From Dasypus novemcinctus (taxonomy: Eukaryota > Chordata > Mammalia > Cingulata > Dasypodidae): a DNA stretch of 64,000 nt. Each line of letters opens with the position of its first letter. The first letter of the stretch is position 1. Shown here piece after piece: positions 19,641 through 32,048 of this stretch. The stretch lies in the NCBI RefSeq assembly GCF_030445035.2, contig NC_080673.1, positions 40,048,365 to 40,112,364 on the forward strand, given 5' to 3'. A model generated the notes under the pieces. That model was not told where the DNA came from. It did not search any database and worked only from the letters and a program-made list of their open reading frames with translations. A program made the position numbers and the translations under genes.

Positions 19641-22061
19641 TAGCTCTTCTTTTTTAGAATGCTTTTGGTTATTCAGGGGCACTTTTCCTTCCAAATGAAT
19701 TTGGTAATTGCTTTTTCTATTTCTGTAAAGTAAGCTGTTGGGATTTTGATTGGTATTGCATTGACTCTATACATCAGTTTGGGTGGGATTGACATAATTC
19801 ACAGTATTTAGTTTTCCAATTCATGAACACGGAATGTCTTTCCATTTATATAGATCTTCATTGATTTCCTTTAGCATTGTTTTGTAGTTTTTTAAACTTA
19901 GCTCCTGTACTTCTTTGGTTAAACTGATTCCTAGGTATTTGAATCTTTTTGTTGCTATTGTAAATGGAATTTTTCCCGATTTCCTCCTCAGATTGCTTAA
20001 TACTAGTGAACAGAAACATTCTTGATTTTTACATTCTTGATCTTATATCCTGTAACTTTGCTGAATTTATTTATTAGCTCAAGTAGATTTGTTGTAGACA
20101 GTTTAGAATTTTCTAAATATAGGGTTATGTCATCTGCAAATAGAGTTTTACTTCCTCTTTGGATGCCTTTTATTTTATTTTTCTTGTCTAATTGCTCTAG
20201 CTAGAACTTCTAGCACAATGGTGAATACAATGTAACAGTTGGCATCCTTGTCTGGTTCCCAATCTTAGAGGGAAAGCTATCAACCTTTCCCCACTGAGTA
20301 TGATGTTGGCTGTGGGTTTTTCATTTATGCCCTTTATCATATTGAGGACTTTCCCTTCTATTCCTAACTTTTGAAGTGTTTTTTTTTTATCAAGAAAGGA
20401 TGCTGGATTTAGTCAAATGCCTTTTCTGCATCAATCAAGATGATCATGTGTTTTTTCCCCTTCAATTCGTTAATGTTGTGTATTACATTGATTGGTTTTC
20501 TTATGTTGAACCACCCTTGCATACCAGGAATAAATCCCGATTGGTTGTGGTGTATAAGTCTTTCGATATATTGTTGGATTCTATTTGCAAATGTTTTGTT
20601 GAGAACTTTGGCTCTAAGCTCATTAGAGAGATTGGTCTGTAATTTTCTTGTAGTATCATTATCTGGCTTTGGTATTAGGGTAATGTTGGCTTCATAAAAT
20701 GTATTGGATAGTTTTTCTTCCTCTTTAATTTTTCGGAAGAATATCAGCAGGATTGGTGTTAATTCTTTTTAAAATGCTTGGTAAAATTCACCAGTTAGGC
20801 CACTTGGCCCTGGACTTTTCTTTTTTGGGAGATTTTTTGATGATTGATTCAGTCTCTTTAAATGTGAGTGGCTTGTTAAGTTCCTGTATTTCAGTGTCAG
20901 TTTTTTGTGCATTTCTAGGAGTTTGTCCATTTCATCTAAGTTATCTAGTTTGTTGGCATAAAATTTCTCATAATATCCTCTTATGAGCCTTTTTATTTCT
21001 GTGGGGTCTGTCATAACTTCCCCCCTTTCTGATTTTATTTGCATCTTCTCTCCTTTTTTCTTTGTCACAGTCTAGCTAAGGGTTGGTCAATTTTATTGAC
21101 CTTCTCAAAGAACCAGCTTTTGGTTTTGTGATTTTTTCTATTGGCTTTTTGTTTTCAATTTCATTTATTTTAAATCTTTATTATTTTTTCCGTTTGTTTG
21201 CTTTGGGAATGGTTTGCTGTTCCTTTTCTAGTTTCTCCAATTGTTCAGTTAGATCTTTGAATTTAGCTCTTCTTTTTTAAATGGGTGTTTAGGGCTATAA
21301 ATTTCCCTCTCAGCATTGCCTTCACTATATCCCACAAATTTTGATAAGTTGTGTTCTCGTTTTCATTTGTCTCAATATGTTTACTGATTTCACTTACAAC
21401 TTTTTCTCTGGCCCACTGATTGTGTGGGAGTAGTTGTTCAGCCTCCACACATTGTGAATTTACCTCTTTCCCATCTATTATGGATTTCCAGTTTTATTCC
21501 ATTATGATCTGGGAAGGTGCGTTGTATAAATTCAGTCTGTTTGTATTTAGTGGGGCCTGCCTTGTGACCTAACATGTTGTCTATCCTGGAGAAGGATCCA
21601 TGAGCCCTGGAGAAGAATGTAGAACCTCATGAGTATGGGGGCAGCATTCTGTCCATGTCAGCCCCACCCAGCCTGCAAGGGCTCCTGGGATACAACAGAT
21701 CACATTGTTAGGTCAAAAACAGAGTCAGCCTCAGGCTGTGTTCTTCTCTCTCCAGTTTCCTGGGGAGGTGGATCCCTGAGACCTGCTGCGCCTGTAGCCT
21801 AGGGCCCCAAGGCCTGGGAATTCAAAACTGCCTGCAGGGCGAGGGAGGACACTGGCCGCTACAGCTGTAGCTTTTAACTCACAGCTTGCTGTCGATTCTT
21901 TTCCTTTTCCTGTGTCTTTTCTGGGTGCTCTCCAACCTTCCCCTGGTGTCCTAAACCCTGGAACAATTTTTTTCCAGGCCGTTTCTACCTGTTCTCTAGA
22001 TATTTTTCTGGGAGAGAAGGGTTCCTTGTGTTTCTAGTCTACCATCTTCCCGGAAGTCCCC
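19640..22061 (-). mobile_element. L1 element, antisense, internally deleted (5' UTR joined to ORF2)
   Basis: On the minus strand it starts at 22,061 with the L1 5' end ('gggacttccgggaagatgg'), runs through a GC-rich 5' UTR to about 21,630, and then enters ORF2 at the part encoding 'STFFSRAHGSFSRID' in the endonuclease domain. ORF1 and the start of ORF2 are missing. It continues through reverse transcriptase, where 'LIDAEKAFD' is visible at about 20,417-20,447, and stops near 19,640 without a 3' UTR. Many frameshifts and stops; not mobile. The frames at 20,376-21,280 and 20,769-21,068 are fragments of it. Confidence 0.88.
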
Positions 22062-22215
22062 ATTTGTCCTCTCTTATTGCCACCAGCATAGGTCGGGTTT
22101 TGGCCATTGATTGCCCCAGATTCCTGTAGAGCTTCCTAACCCTCATTTCTTGGCTCCCCGTCAGTCCCCACACTGCTGCTACCAGGATTGTCCTGAAAAA
22201 TGGTGCTCGCCAGGG

Positions 22216-22651
22216 TGTGGGGTGAATTGCGTCCTCTCAGAAATACATATTGAAGTTCCAATCTGCAGTACCTGCGACTGTGGCCTCCTTTGGAAATAGG
22301 GTCTTTGAAGATGTAATGAAGTTAGTATGAGGTCGTATTCTAAATCCCATGCCTGTTGTTATAAGAGATTTAGAGACACTGAGGAGAAGCGGAGGGAATA
22401 AGGCCAGGTGATAAAGGAGGCAGAACTTGGAGTTACGCTGCCACAAGCCAAGCCTGCCAAGAGCTGCCGGCAGCTAGCAGGAGCTGGGGAGGGGCGAGAA
22501 GGGATCCTTCCCTACAGCTTGGAGAGGGGGCAAGGCCCCACCCACTCCTTGCTTTCCACTTTCAGCCTCCAGAAATGTGAGAGGATCATTTCTGTTGTTT
22601 GAATTTGCCATTTGTGGTCATTTGTTACCGCAGCCCTAGGAAGCTAGGACA
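22216..22651 (+). mobile_element. MaLR (MLT1-like) LTR
   Basis: Matches the MaLR layout: 'tgtggggtgaattgcgtcc', 'tttggaaatagggtctttgaagatgtaatgaagtt' (22,289-22,323), 'cctccagaaatgtgag', 'tttctgttgtttgaat', 'gttaccgcagccctagg'. It starts TG and ends near 'aggacacca'. The same family, split, lies at 23,883-24,910. Confidence 0.8.
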
Positions 22652-22850
22652 CCAGGTTACGCTCTCATGACAACTTCCACGGGCTTCAGAGTAGAATTTA
22701 TGACCCTTTCCTCGGCTCCTCAAGTCCTTTTTCCTTTGGGCTCTGCCTGGTCTCCTGAGCGGCAGCTCCAGGCTTCCTATACCCACTCCATGTTTGTTTT
22801 CTGGAATCAGCCCCAAACTCATGCTGTTTTATGCCTCTAGGCTGTTGTAA

Positions 22851-22885
<35 letters not shown>

Positions 22886-23882
22886 AAACAAAACAAACTA
22901 AACCAAAACCACAAAAGCAGACAAACAAATGTACCTTCTGCTGAGTTTGTCCTCCCCTCCCTTTACCTGCTAATCTCTTGGCCTCAAATTCAGTTTCTAA
23001 GAGTTAACAACTCAGGAAGCCTTGCCTAACATTTCAGTGCCCAGACCGGCCTCTGTCAGAGAGTCGTGTGGTCAGTGGGAATTACTGTGTCTGGTAAGCA
23101 ACAACGTAATAGACTGCAGGAGTCCTGAAGGCAGGAGCTGTGAGTCATGCAACAGTGCTTTTTAGCATGGTGTCTGATAGAAATTATATACTCAATAAAC
23201 AGTGATTTAAATGAGTGGATGCATGGCCATATGCAAATAGAGTGAAGGAACCACCGTATCCACCTTGCCTGCTCTAAGTCCAGATGTCATCGAGGTGTCT
23301 TCTCCTTTCCCTTCTCTGAGTCTCCCATTTCACCCTGTTTCCTCCTCTGGCTCCACCGCTCACCCCAGCAGCACAGGAAGCCTCTTGAGAACAAACTGGG
23401 AGTGAGGGGGTGGAGAATGTTCTAGAAAGGAACACTTGTCTGTTTCCCTACTGGATTCTAAGTGTCTCCAATCATACTGGATATTGAGTGAGCACCACTG
23501 CAAGAAAGGGGAGAAGAGTCAGTAAGGGGGTTGGAAAAGGAGAGAAAGACACCATTTAGTACCAGTGGAAATAGAGTACCATAAGATGAGGTTATAAAGA
23601 ACCTCTTCAAATTGAGTGAAGTACAGTTGAATTTACAAATAACATACTTCTTTCCCCTCCTGTATATGGGCATGAACTGTTGGCTGTGCCCGCTCGGCTC
23701 CATTTGCTGCCTCAGGCCCGTTCTCTGCTCTGCTCTGTGCCCTGGGAGCTGCCCTGATTGGCTGCATCACGTGGGCACCCTCCCTCCTGACTTTGGCTTG
23801 GGCTAGACCCCTGGGAGACATCATTCGTAGATTGTAGAGAAGGAGGAGAAAGAGTCAAGGTATCCATTTCCTTTTCTTTCTC
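22652..23882. other. Unassigned sequence with (CA)n microsatellite
   Basis: Contains a CA dinucleotide run at 22,853-22,880 followed by A-rich (AAAC)n, and a possible MIR/L2 tail at about 23,150-23,225 ('atggtgtctgatag...actcaataaacagtgattt'). Otherwise no family or exon recognised. Confidence 0.45.
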
Positions 23883-24910
23883 TGTTATGGGTTGAATTAT
23901 GTCCCCCCAAAATGACATGTCAAGTCCTAATGTTACTGGATTTCATTTAGGTTCTTTGACTGTGCTGGAGAAATGAATTTCAAGAGCATGCCGGGTGAGT
24001 TAGGCCAGTAATTTATTCAGGTAGGAAGGGAAGAGAAATGGGAGAAAATAACAGATCATGGTCCCAGGTGGAGAGGAAGGGGTTGAAAAGTGATAAAGAG
24101 GGCTGATTTACAGGCTACAATTTCCCATTAGAGGTTATAAGTGCCCAGGTTTTACTTGCGTGGTGATCCAAGTTGGGGAGAAGGCAGCTGGAGTCTGGGG
24201 TCAGAGGCAAGAGAGCGCGTGAGGGCAAACTCAGGCCGGGTGCTGCCTTTTAAACTGCTAATTATTCCACCCCTTTGCTAATGGAGGGGAGGAGTTCCAG
24301 CTGCTCACCGCTTTGATTGCTTATTTCCCCCATCAGTCTCCCAGGAGGGCCCAATGACAAAGTCCTTGGGGAATATCCAGGGCTTCTCTGGCTTCTGGAG
24401 GACGTCTGCTGCGTGGCGAGGCTGGGGAGGGGTCTTCCAGCAGCCATGCTGGGGGTTACTGACGTCCAGGTGGACTCTCTGCCAGGGTCCAGCTCCATCT
24501 ATTGATTCCCTACCTTACTAGCCCGCTTCATTAATCACCAGTCCCCTAATGTGACTTATTTAGAAATAGGGTCTTTGAAGATGTTATTAGTTAAGATGAG
24601 GCCAAACTCAATTAGGGTGGGCCCTAATCCAGCATGACTGGTGTCCTTGAAAGAAGAAGACATTTGGAAAGAGACAGGAGAGAATGCCATGTGAACAACA
24701 AAGGCAGAGATTGCCATGGATTGCTGGCAAGCCACCGCCAGAAGCCAAGAGGAAGGCACAGAAAAGGCTCTCCTATAGGCATAAGAAGCCTGGCCCGGCT
24801 GACCTCTTGACTTTGGACTTCGGGCCTCCAGTTCTGTGAGGGGATACATTTCTGTTATTTTACGCCACCCAGTTTGTGGTACTTTGTTAAGTCAGCCTTA
24901 GGACACTAAG
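23883..24910 (+). mobile_element. MaLR (MLT1-like) LTR, split by a younger LTR
   Basis: The left part is 'tgttatgggttgaattatgtcccccc' to 'aagtcctaa' (23,883-23,930). The right part resumes at 24,531 ('aatgtgacttatttagaaatagggtc', 'ttagttaagatgagg', 'attagggtgggccctaatcc', 'gactggtgtcctt') and closes with 'gcctccagttctgtgag' and 'cacccagtttgtgg'. Removing 23,931-24,530 restores a continuous MaLR LTR. Confidence 0.82.
23931..24530 (-). mobile_element. Solo LTR family B (ERV1-like), copy 1
   Basis: 600 bp bounded by TG...CA, sitting inside a MaLR LTR. The 4-bp flanks CTAA (23,927-23,930) and TTAA (24,531-24,534) look like a target duplication with one change, as for class I ERVs. On the minus strand it has a TTTAAAAG TATA-like box (near 24,250) and AATAAA (complement at 24,012-24,017), which sets the orientation. 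About 90% identical by eye to the copy at 42,010-42,617. Confidence 0.88.
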
Positions 24911-25534
24911 ATCTCCTCCCTGTCTCCCTGACTTCTAGCGAGGTCCACTTGTCCTATTTCAACAAAACTATCAGCCTAGACTCATACAGGCTAGAGGTGC
25001 CCACCATGATTTAAAGAATATGGTATCTGTAGCATTAAGTAAGTAGTTTTTGTAAATTTCTTGATTACCAAAACAGGAAGCCAGAGAAATTTCTGCTACA
25101 GTGGTTCCCGCTGCCCTGTTGGGCTACAACTGGACAGTGTCAAATCAAGCTTTCTCTGAGTTCCCCTTCTGAGACATGGGCCACACTGTCCACATGCCCT
25201 GTGCTCAGGCCGCTTTCCTTTCATTCATTGAACAACACTCGTAGAAAGCCAAGGCATTTGATCTGTAGTAAAGAATCTGAGCCCATAATGGTACCCAATA
25301 ACCAAGTCCATTCTCTTTACTCACTCACCAAAGTCAAACGTTCTCTCCAAAACTGAAATATCTGTCACTGCTTTCATCAGTGGGGATTCTTCACTCTTCT
25401 ACTTTTAGGTCAAAATTGAAAATGTGAAGTGCGTGATCCATTTGTTGGGAACATTATAAATATAGATAAATAGCTATAGGATTAAGAGAGAGGGTGCACT
25501 ACAGAGATACATCACTTACTGAGTAAGACACTCG
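24911..25534. other. Unassigned sequence
   Basis: No repeat or exon recognised. Confidence 0.3.
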
Positions 25535-25735
25535 TAAGCATTTCCACATGTATTGCCTAATTTAGTCTTCACAAAAACCCTTGAGGGAGTGCGTGTTATT
25601 TCCTTCTCTTAATAGATAAGAAAACTGATTACCGAGAAGTTACGAAACTTGTCTAAAGTTATACTAGCTTCTAACTGCCAAACCAGATTCAGACAGAGGC
25701 GCCAGAGTCTTTGTTCTTAACCACCAAACTCCATC
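25535..25735 (-). repeat. MIR, antisense
   Basis: Reads the MIR complement in order: 'attgcctaatttagtcttcacaaaaaccc', 'gataagaaaactgattaccgagaagttacg', 'aaacttgtctaaagttatac', 'ccagagtctttgttcttaaccacc'. A further MIR-like strip ('cctcccctgaaaataaggggg') lies at 25,745-25,800 in the opposite sense. Confidence 0.85.
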
Positions 25736-25799
25736 ACTGTGAGACCTCAAACACATCATCCTCTCTAAGCATGAATTTCCTCCCCTGAAAATAAGGGGG

Positions 25800-28700
25800 C
25801 AAGATGAAACCATCTTAAAATCTTTCTTGCACTAAGACTGCTGTGGTCTTCAGGCGGCTGCTTTACCTCCACTCGCCACCAGGGGGCGTGCAGCCCTCTG
25901 TGCCGTCAGCGTGCCCAGGGTCAAGGCCTGGCGAGCTCCCCTCCTCCAGCCAACTGCGGTGTGGGAAGTGAGTGGAGGCTCATTCCCAGTGGTAATCGGT
26001 GCTGAGTAACCCGCTTCCCTGTGGCAGAGCCAAGAGTTTAGCCAGTTGGTCTGACTCCTGTGGGCACGATATGTCCATCAGCTGCAGCGGCTGCTACTCT
26101 TAGTTGGCAGGTAGGAAAAGAAATTCTGGGATCTCACGCCACCAGCTCCTGTCGCCTCTAATTTGAAGCATTTCTGGAAATGGTATGTTAGAACTAGCGT
26201 TCAAAATAAATAAAGGTAAAGAAGTAGATGTATACTGTACCAAAATCGATGTTCTTAATGAGAGAGAGAGAGCGTTGATGTCATCAACACTCACAAGCCC
26301 AAGCTCTGAAAACTTTTTTTGAGGCCCTGGACTGGTAGCCCCCATTTGAATGTGTGAAAATGAACTGAACTGAACTTGGCCTGAGAAGGTGGGACTTGAT
26401 GATAGAAGCTCAGCCTTGAGAAGGCTTTGGAGCCCAGAGAGGCATCTTCAGGGAGAACAAGCAGGGAGGCAGCAGAGAGCCCACGGCAGGCTCCGAAACC
26501 TCAGGCAATGAGAAGCTACAGGAATTGTCCCTGATGTACTGACTCTTCCCTGCCTGTGGCTTTCTGCCCCTCGCTCTGAGGTAAGCCCTGGAGAGTGGAC
26601 GTGGAGCAGTGGTGCCTGGGAACTTGAGAAGTGCCAGAGAAAAGGCGGAGCAAGGCTTCATCCCGTTAAATGCTCTTCCGAGGTTGTGTGTGTGTGTGTG
26701 TGCATGTTTGCAGGTGCATGTGTGTGTGCGTGTTTGTGTGTGCACTAAATAATAAAACTGGCTGTGACAACCAGACATCAAACATTTCCAGGGTCAGAAG
26801 GTACATTTCAAGGAGATGAATAGGACTATTTTATGAGGGTACACGGATCCCAAATTCCAGTCATTGTTATAACCTCTACGCCTACAACACTATTCTGGAA
26901 ATGTCTGGGGGGAGATCTGGTAACTCAGCTCTCCTCACTATTCCCCGGGGGGAGTGAGATGTTAGGCCAGTAGTCCAGGGTAACTGTGAAATCTTTGGGA
27001 AAAGTGATACAAATATTTGCTAAAGGAAAGAAAATTATGAAGGTTATTATGCTCATTTAGAACTGAATTTTTCAGGTTGGATTCTAGTTTTCTCCTTCAT
27101 GGAGGAAAAGAAATTTCTATTGGTCTCTGAAATCTAGTTGATGAAAAGAATAAAGGGAAATGATTTCTTTAGAAAGTCAGTGTGGCTTGAAAAGATTTTT
27201 CCATAAGAATAAAGAGTTTATTGGTCTCTATAGCTAAGTCCCCCAAACACTCCAAGAGCTAGAAATCGGCTCTGAATTCGCATCCACATGCTTGGCGAGC
27301 AAAATTAACACTGAGTCAGACTGCATACATGTTGGGAGCTGATGTGGTTTTAATCGTTGCATCACACAGTGTGAAGAAATATGTACTTATATTTGCTCTA
27401 GGTCAATGAGTGTGGCTCCCGCGTGTTTATGAGCTTGGACCCTTGTCAAGCTGAACAAATGAAACAATGCTTGTGGCTCCTTTAGTCCCACCATCTTCCC
27501 TACGATCGTCTGTTCTGCCCAGCTCTCAGAAGCAGAGAGAACAAAGGCGGCCAGAATATTGGTTTAAGGCGAACTAAGGCACCATCTGGTGGCCATTTAC
27601 TATAAATCTTTGCCTCAGATGCAAATTCCTTGCACAAAGGAACCCTAACTTTTGATTTGTAGCCTGCAGGAAACCAGCCTGTGTTCCTTGCGAAAGGCTG
27701 GGAATGCCCAAACTCCACAGCACGGTGGCCTCTTTAAAAATCCGTCCCCAGTTTAAAGCCCTCAGCCCCAAGTTTTATAGCGACATCCTAACCACGCAGC
27801 GCAGGGAGCCAGCTCCCTTCTGAAGTCTTTCACAGCTTGAGACAAAGAAAGTGTCCTTTGGGTTGTAGGGTTTTAGTCCCTGATCATCGTGAAAGGTCTT
27901 GAAAGGAAAAATTGCCTGAGGAATCCTGATTTTTTTTTTTTTTCCCATGAAGGCCTTGCATCAAGATATTCAAAAATATCTACAAAGATCCTGTCTATCA
28001 GGTTCCTCTGCTCACTTAAAACTTACTTCACGAACTAAAGACTATTTTTACAGGGCTAATGCAGTAATCTCCCCTAAGTCCAGCCTCTCACCTTGGACTC
28101 CTTCACCACAAACTGGCCTTTGTCCTCTTGTGTAGATGGCAAGGACTAAAGTGGCCTTAACTTGACTTTTAATTAGCAGCCACAGAACAAGGCTCTCTCT
28201 GAGCAAAATGCCCAAGTGGGTAAAGTTCCTCTTAGCCCCGCTCCGCCTCCAGCCCTCTCTAGCGTCAGGGGAGCCGTGCCACACAGGGTCTGAGGTCTGT
28301 GTCTCAATTTGAAGAGCCTTGTAAAGGTAGCTCTTTAGATTTCCCTCTCCTGAAGGCTACAGAATTTGCACGAGCAAAAGGAGACAATCTCTAATAGTTT
28401 AATTTAGAAGATTTGACCTGTGAAAAGCAGCTTTGGGCAGTAGGCACTGCCTGAAACCCCTCCACCGGTAGAGAGCCCCTACCTGGCCCGCTGGCAAGGC
28501 TGCTCCAGGAGGGGAACTCTGGGACTCGAGCTTTATGCTCTGGAGAGGGACACCCACTCCTGAAGCTGGGGTGTCCCGGCACTCGTCCCGATGAGCCAAG
28601 TCCCTTTACCCCTTCTTTCTCCTGCTGTGGCTGTAGAGCTGTGCTTAGACTTGCCTGTTCTGAAATAACTAGTTGGGCATTTCTCAGGATCGGGGGCTCC

Positions 28701-29126
28701 TTGTTAATTAACCGAAAGAAGATAAAACCGGAACCCAGCTCAGAAGGAGCCGCTCGCCTCAGGAATGAGGTGTAACTCCTGGGGAGGGGGCAGGGGGTCT
28801 GTGAGGAGGGAGGAATGGGCTGCAGTTGAGCAGGTGAACGTTTTCTAAGGTGCAGATGCCTTATTATCCTTACTCAGGACTGGAAAAGGTAGACATGAGG
28901 GCGATCCTGTGTAACTCATTGGCCTCGACCCTTTAAACGCATCCTCCTTTGCAAAGCCCGGGACAATCCTGTTCACTGGTTTCAGGAAGCTGAAAGCACC
29001 TGGACTCCACATGCCTGAGGGAAAGAGAAGAGTAACCAGCGGGTACCATGCTATTATTTGGCCCCTTCCAATTAGAATAGCCCCCTGAGCATCCAAATGC
29101 AGACAGCCTCACTGCCATTTGCTTGT
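25800..29126. other. Repeat-poor, unassigned interval
   Basis: Over 3 kb in which I recognise no interspersed repeat except a (TG)n run at 26,685-26,742. No exon can be called: frames of up to 123 codons (for example 26,410-26,781 minus, which runs through the TG repeat) have no domain or splice context. In a window otherwise full of transposons, this absence is itself a mild hint of constraint. Confidence 0.35.
26685..26742 (+). repeat. (TG)n microsatellite, interrupted
   Basis: 'tgtgtgtgtgtgtgtgtg' followed by interrupted TG/CG units ('gtgtgtgcgtgtttgtgtgtg'). Confidence 0.9.
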
Positions 29127-29620
29127 TTGTTTTTATTTAAAGCAGTTTTATTGAGATATATTCACGTACCATACAATCTACCCAAAGTGTAGAATCAGTG
29201 ACTCTCAGTATGATTTAGAGTTGTTCATTCATCACCGCAATCGATTTTGGAATATTTTCATTGCTCCAAGAAGAAAAACGCCTTGCCCTGCCTACCCGCC
29301 TAGTGTGGACACTTAGCACGGGTGTAGCACCTTTGTTACAACTGATGAAAGTATCTTAAAACACTGCTGTTAGCTATAGTCCATAATTTGCAATAGGTGT
29401 ACTTTTCCCCCCAAATATACCACCGTATTAGTAACACCTTGTAACAGTGGCACACATTGGTTAGAGTTCATAAAAGAAGATTCTCGTGCTATTAACCACA
29501 GTCATTGTTCACGACAGGATTCACTGTTATACGGTCCCGTGTTTTATCCTCGGCTTTCCTTCTAGTGACATCCACGACCCTAACCTTCCCCTTTCAACCA
29601 CATTCACACGCAGTGCAGCG
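29127..29620 (-). mobile_element. Xenarthran-type L1 3' UTR, antisense
   Basis: Order matches an antisense L1 3' UTR known from sloth and armadillo: 'cagttttattgagatatattcac', 'accatacaatctacccaaagtg', 'gttgttcattcatcacc', 'ctgttagctatagtccata', 'tatgattt', 'cacattggttagagttcat', 'taaccacagtcat'. Rich in TpG/CpA decay, so old. Confidence 0.82.
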
Positions 29621-31546
29621 CTGTGAATTACACTCAAAAGGATGTGCTTCCGTCACCTCTACCCGTTTCCAAACAGCCACTGGCTTTTCTATGGCTTCCT
29701 CCCACGGCCATGAGGCACCTGAGCTTGGCTGGAGGGAAGGAGAAGAGGGAGATGCGGCAGCCTGGGGTCCCCCGTCCCCAGGGGTGTGCCAGGGACCCCT
29801 TCTGGCCTTCAGCCCCTGACGGCCCAGGTTCTGATCTCGTCACTTCTAAAATTTCAAAAACTCCCCATGGACGTGAGGTTATTAAATTTACTCAGCTGCT
29901 GATGAGGTTTGACAGAAAAATTAGGAGGCACCGGTGCCAAGGCACTACGCTGAGCCCAGGAACCCAGCTGGGCGAGAGGCGGGGAGAAGCAGGGTCTACC
30001 CCTGCCTGTCTCGGCGCTGGCTGGGGCTTCTGTCCGTCCGTCAACTGCTCTGGAGAATGACCATTTCAGCCGCTAGACCCGGGAGTCCCTCCAGCCAACA
30101 GCCTCTAACTCTGTGGCCTTTGGGCCTCTAAGAAAAAAAATAGCCCATTAAAAACAAAAAAGAGTCAATGGGCTGAGACCCTGCTTTTGGGCAACAATCA
30201 CAAATCACCACGTTCTACAGCCACAGCTTTCTGGAGCAGCCATGCCCAGAGATGGGAATGGCTGGCTAGTCCTGAAGCATTGTTTAAAACAGCATAGACC
30301 TAGGAATGCGAGGCACACTTAACAAATAAACCACCAGTGAGGCAAAGGAGTCTGACTCCCTTCTCACAAGCCTCGATCCCCCTCTGGCTGTGCCCGCCTT
30401 GGGGTTTGGGACCCGTTGCTCTTACGTGTTATTTTTTAACACTGGGAAGGAAGACAACCATGCCTCTGAGCCCACCTTGTTAACCACATTCTCTGTGCAT
30501 ACTTATTTCCCACAGCTTCAGCCATCAGTTTTGTTGGCTTTTGCATGGGAAGATATACGTGTCCGGGTGACCTCTGAGTGTGTTTGGTTTGCAGGTATAG
30601 ACTTGCTGGATGAGGAAGTGCAGGAGGAGGTGGGTGGGGAGAGGGTGGACCAAGGCTGGCACATGTGAGCAAGCTGGAGAGCATTTTGCGAGTCTGTGGA
30701 CTCTCAAAGGTTCCCTCTTCTCTGGATACATGTATCTTCTTTGCATGACCCGTACTGAGCGGGCAAGAGTGGGGACCAGCCTAAAATTTGACAGGCTAAT
30801 GAAACTGCCTGGTTTAACACTGATGCCAAAGTTGGTGGTGGGACCTTCCAGACTGGGTCTAACTGTGGAGCTTCTCAAGCCTTCTTCCTCCTCGAATCTC
30901 TTGATGTGTGATGAGCCGGGAAAAGAGATCCCTGGCAGCAGAAAAGGCCATGCCTGGGGCTGACCTAATAGGCCGGGGTGGGGGGTGGGGGCTGAAGTGC
31001 TTCTAGTGTGCAGGGAGGGAGGAGAAAGGGGAAGGGGTGAGGGCAGGTCCCTTTGAGGTTCAGTCTATGCCTAGTGACTAAAATGAGGGTGATGTAATGA
31101 ATAATCTTCAGATTCCCAACTGCTGTAATTCTGCGTGAATAATTCTGATAATGACCCTTTACTCAGCCAGGGTGGCATCCAGATAAGCAGATTGCTGGAG
31201 CTTTCTGTCAGCTTATGTTAACAGCACACTCGATTGCCATCTGACATGACATTCCACCTCGACAGGCACTTCCCTGTCGGACTTGCTGGGGCCATGGGAG
31301 AAATGATGAAACAAGAACCTACAGGTGCGTCCACGACGTCAGGGGGGCAGGGCTTGTTCACTTCCTCCCTGCTCTCAGGATGGGATCCTTTCTCTCCAAC
31401 CTGTTGGTGGAGCTAGGTCCTATGGGCCCAAATCAGAGGCCTCAGCCTTGGGGAAACTGAGTTAAAAATGTTGTCTCTTGTAGGGGCCTAGGTGAAGTGG
31501 AGAGACGTCATGGCGCAGAGATGGGGTTGTGGTTTATCTGTGCACC
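29621..31546. other. Unassigned interval
   Basis: No interspersed repeat recognised. Frames of 92-145 codons occur (29,623-30,060 plus; 30,525-30,878 minus) but in competing phases on both strands and without motifs. The 31,085-31,215 section is discussed as a candidate conserved element. Confidence 0.3.
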
Positions 31547-31562
31547 TCAAAGTCAAAATTTT

Positions 31563-32032
31563 TTTTTTTAATTTTTTAATTCATTTTTAAAAAATATTAC
31601 ATTCAAAAAATATGAGGTCCCATTCAACCCCACCGCCCCCACCCCACCACTCCCCCCACAGCAACACTCTCTCCCATCATCATGACACATCCATTGCATT
31701 TGGTAAGTATATCTCTGGGCATCACTGCACCTCATGGTCAATGGTCCACATCATAGCCCATACTCTCCCACGTTCCATCCAGTGGGCCCTGGGAGGATCT
31801 ACAATGTCCGGTAATTGTCCCTGAAGCACCACCCAGGACAACTCCAAGTCCCGAAAACGCCTCCACATCTCATCTCTTCCTCCCATTCCCCGCACCCAGC
31901 AGCCACCATGGCCACTTTTCCCACACCAATGCCACATTTTCTCTGTGGACCTTGGATTGGTTGTATCCATTGCACATCTATGTCAAGAGGGGGCTTAGAT
32001 TCCACATGGATACTGGATGCAATCCTCCTGCA
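31563..32032 (-). mobile_element. 5'-truncated L1, antisense, with target duplication
   Basis: Begins with the T-rich complement of the poly-A tail, then 'tgaggtcccattcaacccc', 'catcatcatgacacatccattg', 'aatgtccggtaattgtccctgaagcaccacccagg' (31,804-31,838), ending in 'gatgcaatcctcctgca'. The direct repeat TCAAAG(T/G)CAAAATTTT at 31,547-31,562 and 32,033-32,048 (15 of 16) is the target duplication. The first 340 bp match the L1 piece at 45,551-45,894. Confidence 0.88.
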
Positions 32033-32048
32033 TCAAAGGCAAAATTTT

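Noticed and set aside
32033-32048. L1 extending to 32.9 kb
   Set aside because: I first read 31,563-32,880 as one L1, but the near-perfect 16-bp target duplication places its 5' end at 32,032.
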